A stretch of 64,000 nt of DNA, taken from positions 610,501-674,500 of the forward strand of contig NZ_AP021847.1 in the NCBI RefSeq assembly GCF_009176705.1, in the 5' to 3' direction. Below, in pieces: positions 59,547-64,000 of the stretch (its first letter is position 1; every line of letters begins with the position of its first letter). The notes beneath the pieces were generated by a model. It saw nothing but the letters and a program-made list of their open reading frames with translations. It did not search any database and was not told the DNA's origin. A program made the position numbers and the translations under genes. The DNA is from Pseudoalteromonas sp. A25 (GTDB lineage: Bacteria > Pseudomonadota > Gammaproteobacteria > Enterobacterales > Alteromonadaceae).

Positions 59547-62500
59547 ATGAAATGGTTTGAATCTATTCCTTACCCTTACGTAATTGCAGTAATATCAAGT
59601 ACTCTTCTATGCACACTTTTTATTGTTGTTCAAAACTCTCCTCTAGCGCAGACCTCAGAACCTAGCACTAAAGAAGCGCAAATATCACTGATACAAAAAG
59701 AATTAAACCATTTTAAGCAACTCGTTGCTGCGCAACATAGCGACCCCAAGCATACTTTTATTATATGGCAGACGGCTCGTACCGAGCAAACTCAAAGTAA
59801 GGTGACAGAGTACTTACTGCCTCAAGAATTGTTAATAAACGCATATGAGCAACCCCCTAAAGAGCCTATTGTCAATGAGCCTATTCAGCTTGACTATCTA
59901 ACAGAACTAACGCATTTGACACCACACATACACCAAACAAAACAACACCTAGTTGGCACACTAAACTTTTGTAATCTGCAGGCGCAGTGCTATTACTATC
60001 TACAAGTAAGACGTATTCCTCTACCACAGGCTTCTGGTAGCCATCTTATCTATGTAGGTAATTGGCTACTCATAACCATCTCTCTTATTCTGCTAATTAT
60101 TGCCTACTTAAAATTTAGAATGCGCAACTTAAAAAAAGCAGTGTCGAAACACTTTGACAAACCCCCTGGCTTTTCACTTATCAGTGTTCGCGATGATATT
60201 TTTCATATAACAGAGTCAATTATTAACAATAAAAAATCGACCAATAAAACTAACACGACCACTCAAGAATCTTCCCAGATGGATGATCTCTCTGCACAGC
60301 TACAGTCACAGTTCTCAAGGCTGTCAGCCGTTATTAATACTGTAATAGATGGCATTATCACGATTGATAGCTCAGGTATCGTTGAAACATTTAACCCAGC
60401 TGCAGAGAGAATTTTTGGTTACAAAGCTGAACAAGTGATTGGCCAAAACGTCAAAATGCTAATGCCCGATCCCTATCAAGGCGAGCACGATAGCTATATA
60501 AATAATTACCTTACAACTGGAGATGCAAAAGTCATTGGCTCTGGGCGCGAAGTGCTAGGACAAAAAGCAGATGGTGCATTGTTTCCCATGGAGTTGTCGA
60601 TTAGTGAAATGAGTGTTGATGGCCAACGCATGTTTACTGGCATAGTTAGAGATATCTCAGACATTGCAGAGCAAAAATCACTGCTAAACGACCAAGTATC
60701 ACGAATAAAGGCCATAATTGAAACAGTGATTGATGGCATCATTGCGATTAATGAAAAAGGCATAATCGATAGCTTTAATCCCGCTGCCGAGAAGATTTTT
60801 GGCTATAAAGAAAGCGAGGTAATAGGCAAAAATATCAAAATGCTCATGCCTGCGCCTTATCAACAAGAGCATGACCAATATCTAGTAAATTACATAACTA
60901 GTGGCGAAAAAAAGGTGATTGGATCAGGCCGAGAGGTACTTGGCAAGCGCAAAGACGGTAGTGTTTTTTCAATGTCTTTGGCTGTAAGCGAAATGAATGT
61001 AAATGGTCAGCGTATGTTTACCGGTATCGTGCGTGATATATCGGATATAGTTGAACAGAAATCACTACTGAACGATCAAGTTGCAAGGATCAAAGCAATT
61101 ATTGAAACCGTTATAGATGGAATTATCACAATCAACGAAAAAGGAATTGTTGATAGCTTTAACCCCGCAGCTGAGAAAATATTTGGCTACAAGGAGGGTG
61201 AAGTTATTGGTCATAATATTAAAATGCTTATGCCTTCACCCTATCAGCAAGAGCATGATCAATATCTAGTGAATTATATGACAACAGGCATCAAAAAGGT
61301 GATCGGCTCTGGTCGCGAAGTGCTTGGACGACGAAAAGATGGCTCGGTGTTTTCAATGTCGCTGGCTGTAAGCGAAATGCTTGTTGGTGACAAAAAAATG
61401 TTCACTGGTATCGTACGCGACATTACAGAACAGAAAAAATATGAAACCGCATTAACTCAATACCGTCTCGACTTAGAAGAACAAGTTCAACAAAGAACCA
61501 GCGAGCTCGAAGCAGCAACCATTCAAGCACAATCTGCAAACAGAGCAAAATCAAAGTTTTTATCTCGCATGAGCCATGAACTTCGTACACCGCTTAACGC
61601 GATAATAGGCTTTACCCAACTACTCGAAGAAGAAGATCTTACCGATAACCAAGCTGATAGCCTTAAAGAAATATCAACTGCTGGTAAAGACTTAACGCTG
61701 ATGGTCAATGAAATTTTACAAATTGCCTCGATTGAAACTGGGGACGTATCTCTGAGTATCGAAGAAGTGCTGCTCAATGAAAGCCTACAAGATTCTATCA
61801 GTCAATTATTACCAGCAGCCAACCGAAAGCATATTTCAATTTCATTTGATGAAAAGCACCAATATTACGTCAAAGGCGATTACTCAAAATTAAAGCAAGT
61901 AATCACTAACATCATCGACAATGCGATCCGCTATAGCGACGAAAACGCGCAAATCACCATAAAGCTCGATAAAATGCATGACTGTATTCATACCCGAATC
62001 AAAGACACAGGGAAAGGCATATCGAGTGACCGATTAAAAAATATATTCGAACCATTTGAACGAGGTGTCGATGAATACTCAGCAGAGCAAGGTATTGGTA
62101 TAGGGTTGACTATAGCCAAGGAGTTCATAGAAGCCATGAATGGCGAGATCAGTATAAATAGTATCGAGGGCGAAGGAACCACTGTAACCTTCACCATTCC
62201 CCTTGCCCGAGAAGAAGTTCCTAATGAAAACGATGTTCACACAGTGTTATACATTGAAGATAACGCGACTAACAGAAAGCTGATGACACGATTAATTAAA
62301 CGCTTTGAGAACATTAACTACCATGAAGCCATTGATGGCTTAAGTGGGGTTGCAGCCGCAAAAAAACTCACTCCTAGCTTAATTCTTCTAGATATTAACT
62401 TACCGGATATTTCTGGCTATGAGGTATTTGAGAAACTCAAACAAGATGAGTGCACTAAGAATATTGCCATCGTGGGTATTTCTGCCAATGCGATGGCTAC

Positions 62501-62615
62501 CGATAAAGAAAAAGCAAAAGACCTTGGTTTTAGTGACTATATAACCAAACCCATTGAATTAAATGAACTAACCACCCTTTTCAGTAGTCTATTTGACAAG
62601 CAGCCAAAGCATTGA
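59547..62615 (+). CDS. Hybrid histidine kinase with three FixL-like PAS repeats
   Basis: About 1022 residues from the ATG at 59547; a TTG at 59526 is possible. TM1 (about 8-28) and TM2 (about 170-190) enclose a periplasmic part. Three PAS domains follow at a period of exactly 128 residues, each with a FixL-type motif: His314, His442 and His570 (EHD[SQ]Y) match the proximal heme His of FixL, and each has IGSGR with the conserved distal Arg. Then a coiled coil, HisKA with His677, HATPase and a C-terminal receiver (Asp949). The PAS domains suggest a heme-based O2 sensor but heme binding is unproven. Confidence 0.88.
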   Translation: MKWFESIPYPYVIAVISSTLLCTLFIVVQNSPLAQTSEPSTKEAQISLIQKELNHFKQLVAAQHSDPKHTFIIWQTARTEQTQSKVTEYLLPQELLINAYEQPPKEPIVNEPIQLDYLTELTHLTPHIHQTKQHLVGTLNFCNLQAQCYYYLQVRRIPLPQASGSHLIYVGNWLLITISLILLIIAYLKFRMRNLKKAVSKHFDKPPGFSLISVRDDIFHITESIINNKKSTNKTNTTTQESSQMDDLSAQLQSQFSRLSAVINTVIDGIITIDSSGIVETFNPAAERIFGYKAEQVIGQNVKMLMPDPYQGEHDSYINNYLTTGDAKVIGSGREVLGQKADGALFPMELSISEMSVDGQRMFTGIVRDISDIAEQKSLLNDQVSRIKAIIETVIDGIIAINEKGIIDSFNPAAEKIFGYKESEVIGKNIKMLMPAPYQQEHDQYLVNYITSGEKKVIGSGREVLGKRKDGSVFSMSLAVSEMNVNGQRMFTGIVRDISDIVEQKSLLNDQVARIKAIIETVIDGIITINEKGIVDSFNPAAEKIFGYKEGEVIGHNIKMLMPSPYQQEHDQYLVNYMTTGIKKVIGSGREVLGRRKDGSVFSMSLAVSEMLVGDKKMFTGIVRDITEQKKYETALTQYRLDLEEQVQQRTSELEAATIQAQSANRAKSKFLSRMSHELRTPLNAIIGFTQLLEEEDLTDNQADSLKEISTAGKDLTLMVNEILQIASIETGDVSLSIEEVLLNESLQDSISQLLPAANRKHISISFDEKHQYYVKGDYSKLKQVITNIIDNAIRYSDENAQITIKLDKMHDCIHTRIKDTGKGISSDRLKNIFEPFERGVDEYSAEQGIGIGLTIAKEFIEAMNGEISINSIEGEGTTVTFTIPLAREEVPNENDVHTVLYIEDNATNRKLMTRLIKRFENINYHEAIDGLSGVAAAKKLTPSLILLDINLPDISGYEVFEKLKQDECTKNIAIVGISANAMATDKEKAKDLGFSDYITKPIELNELTTLFSSLFDKQPKH
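60330..61440 (+). repeat. Three in-frame PAS-coding repeats of 384 bp
   Basis: Three consecutive units of 384 bp encode PAS domains with the same length, motif order and spacing (His codons at 60486, 60870 and 61254). Units 2 and 3 are more alike in protein than unit 1. They probably arose by tandem duplication and have diverged at the DNA level. Confidence 0.85.
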
Positions 62616-62647
62616 AGTGCCAAAGTATCGCGACGAGTTGAAAGCAG

Positions 62648-62672
62648 CTGACCAAACTTGGAGCTTGGTCAG
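62648..62672. terminator. Inverted repeat between convergent genes
   Basis: CTGACCAA (62648-62655) and TTGGTCAG (62665-62672) form an 8-bp stem in the 103-bp gap between the triple-PAS kinase and the ABC exporter. There is no T-run, so it is only a candidate. Confidence 0.45.
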
Positions 62673-62718
62673 TCTGCGCTTCCTCATTGGATATCTAACA
62701 TATATATGTATCTGCTGT

Positions 62719-64000
62719 TCAATCAAGCTCAAACTGCAACTGACATAAACGCTGGTAGAGCGGATCCGACTTGATAAGTGACTGATGATCACCTTGATTA
62801 ACCACCTTGCCATTGTCCATCACAATGATGTTATCAGCATGTTTTACAGTCGATAACCTGTGAGCAATAATCAAAGTTGTACGGCTTTTCATAAGCTCTA
62901 TCAGTGCCGCTTGCACATGATATTCACTTTCAGAGTCTAGGGCACTCGTCGCCTCATCCAAGAGTAAAATACTCGGGTCTTTCAAAATAGCACGGGCAAT
63001 CGCAATGCGCTGTTTTTGGCCTCCAGAAAGCCTAACACCTTGTTCTCCTAAAAAGCTCTGATAGCCATCAGGCAATGCTTCAATAAACTCATGCGCATGC
63101 GCTTTTTTAGCTGCGTTTTTTACCTCTTCATCGCTTGCACATGGGTTACCATAGCGAATGTTATGCATAACATCGGCACTGAACAACACAGGGTTTTGAG
63201 GTACTAACCCCATCAGCCCCCTTAACTGTTTCAAAGAAAGTGCTCGAATATCAATATCGTTAATTAAAATAGCACCGCTTTGAGGGTCATAAAATCGTTG
63301 CAGCATTTCAAACAACGTGCTTTTACCGGCTCCAGAGGGCCCAACAACTGCAACAACTTCTCCTTGGTTTATGGTCAAGTTCACCTTATTCAGCGCCAAT
63401 TGAGAAGGTCTTGATGGGTAACTAAATGAAAGCTGCTTAATATCAATGCTGATGCCTTTAGCAATATCAAGCTTTTGACAACTCACCGCACTGTGCAGGT
63501 CGCTCTTTATGTCTAATAATTGTAATAGCCTTTGTGCTGCCCCTGCGGCTCTTTGTAACTCAGAATAGACTTCAGCAATGGTTGCCACCGACATAGCAAC
63601 CATTACGGCATAAAATACAAACGCAGCAAGCTCCCCCGCCGTTATTTGCCCAGCAATAACATCACTCCCTCCAACCCACAACATCACTGTAATTGCGCTG
63701 AAAATAACAAAAATAGCGATAGCTATCAGCAATGCGCGATGCTTGATCCTTGCTTTAGCAACCACAAAAGCAGACTCAACTTCCTTATTAAACGCCTTAC
63801 ATTCAGCTTGCTCCTGCGTATAGCTCTGTACCACCTTGATGTTTTGAATAATTTCTCCGGCATAGGTGCCAATATCAGCAATCGCATCTTGGCTGCTACT
63901 GGCAAGCTTTCTGACTTTTTTACCAAATGCAAACATCGGAAAAAGCACCAAAGGGACAAATGCAATCACAATGAGCGACAGTTTTAAGTTAGTAACAAAT
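62719..64000 (-). CDS. ABC exporter (MsbA/LmrA-like), 3' part
   Basis: The frame is open through the window edge, so the start is outside. About 427 codons are seen: the last two or three transmembrane helices of the exporter core and the full nucleotide-binding domain with Walker A GPSGAGKST, signature LSGGQKQR, Walker B ILLLDEATSALD and the switch His (IIAHRLSTV). This is a fused TM-ATPase half-transporter that would dimerise. Substrate: lipid or drug-like compounds, undecided from sequence. Confidence 0.9.
   Translation of the reverse strand, partial: FVTNLKLSLIVIAFVPLVLFPMFAFGKKVRKLASSSQDAIADIGTYAGEIIQNIKVVQSYTQEQAECKAFNKEVESAFVVAKARIKHRALLIAIAIFVIFSAITVMLWVGGSDVIAGQITAGELAAFVFYAVMVAMSVATIAEVYSELQRAAGAAQRLLQLLDIKSDLHSAVSCQKLDIAKGISIDIKQLSFSYPSRPSQLALNKVNLTINQGEVVAVVGPSGAGKSTLFEMLQRFYDPQSGAILINDIDIRALSLKQLRGLMGLVPQNPVLFSADVMHNIRYGNPCASDEEVKNAAKKAHAHEFIEALPDGYQSFLGEQGVRLSGGQKQRIAIARAILKDPSILLLDEATSALDSESEYHVQAALIELMKSRTTLIIAHRLSTVKHADNIIVMDNGKVVNQGDHQSLIKSDPLYQRLCQLQFELD

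Noticed and set aside
1..64000. CRISPR arrays, tRNA and rRNA genes, prophage or integron parts
   Set aside because: None seen by eye: no regularly spaced repeats, no cloverleaf with conserved arms, no integrase or phage structural genes.

Overview
The window reads as chromosomal DNA of a marine gammaproteobacterium of the Alteromonadales, most likely Pseudoalteromonas. The reasons are a complete AcnD/PrpF-type methylcitrate operon under a GntR regulator, a DUF2986 protein, EfpL, cold-shock and Pmp3-type small genes, many porins, chemoreceptors and PAS sensors, and a moderately AT-rich composition with compact intergenic regions. I see no rRNA, tRNA, CRISPR array, prophage or complete insertion sequence. 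One MITE-like repeat and one decayed histidine-kinase gene are present. Species is inferred from gene content only.

Layout. 0-3 kb: a truncated secreted protein, a Cys-rich peptide with a double-Gly leader, and a kexin-like serine protease followed by its probable secreted chaperone. 3-6.5 kb: DUF2986, a membrane-anchored helical protein and a PhoD-like phosphatase carrying fibronectin-type-II-like modules. 6.5-14.3 kb: small redox, detoxification and regulatory genes (AhpD-like, AraC, quinone reductase, tautomerase, GST, LysR), a second double-Gly leader peptide, two GNAT acetyltransferases and a LysE exporter. 14.3-21 kb: the propionate (2-methylcitrate) operon gntR-prpB-prpC-acnD-prpF, with repeated TTGT(A/C)GACAA operator-like palindromes. 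21-28.5 kb: LysR, two secreted proteins, a cold-shock gene, a PAS protein, an ATP-grasp enzyme, EfpL and a Pmp3-like peptide.

28.5-36.6 kb is the most unusual region: nine minus-strand genes, almost all with overlapping ends. In transcription order they encode a thermostable-hemolysin-family protein, a fused acyl-adenylate synthetase/heme-oxygenase-like diiron oxidase, an SDR, a secreted TPR protein, a QseBC/PmrAB-like two-component pair, a cupredoxin-like protein, an FTR1-like membrane protein that has lost both REXXE iron motifs, and an outer-membrane protein. A PmrA/QseB-type direct repeat lies just upstream of the first gene, so the operon may be controlled by its own response regulator. 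The content suggests production or handling of a lipid-derived product coupled to envelope or metal sensing, but the function is inference.

36.9-48 kb: a soluble chemoreceptor-like protein translationally coupled to an ODP-type diiron sensor, a VOC protein, a CBM5-GH5 endoglucanase, a porin/mini-PstS pair, the YbbAP-type ABC transporter divergent from TesA with overlapping start codons, and small genes (DUF2141, SelW-like, a tail-anchored winged-helix regulator) followed by the MITE. 48-54.5 kb: isochorismatase-like hydrolase, solute-binding protein, Cache chemoreceptor, tandem paralogous porins and the kinase remnant. 54.5-62.6 kb: four co-directional signalling genes (REC-unknown, REC-HD-GYP, REC-REC-PAS-GAF-kinase, and a kinase with three FixL-like PAS repeats). 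The window ends inside an ABC exporter.
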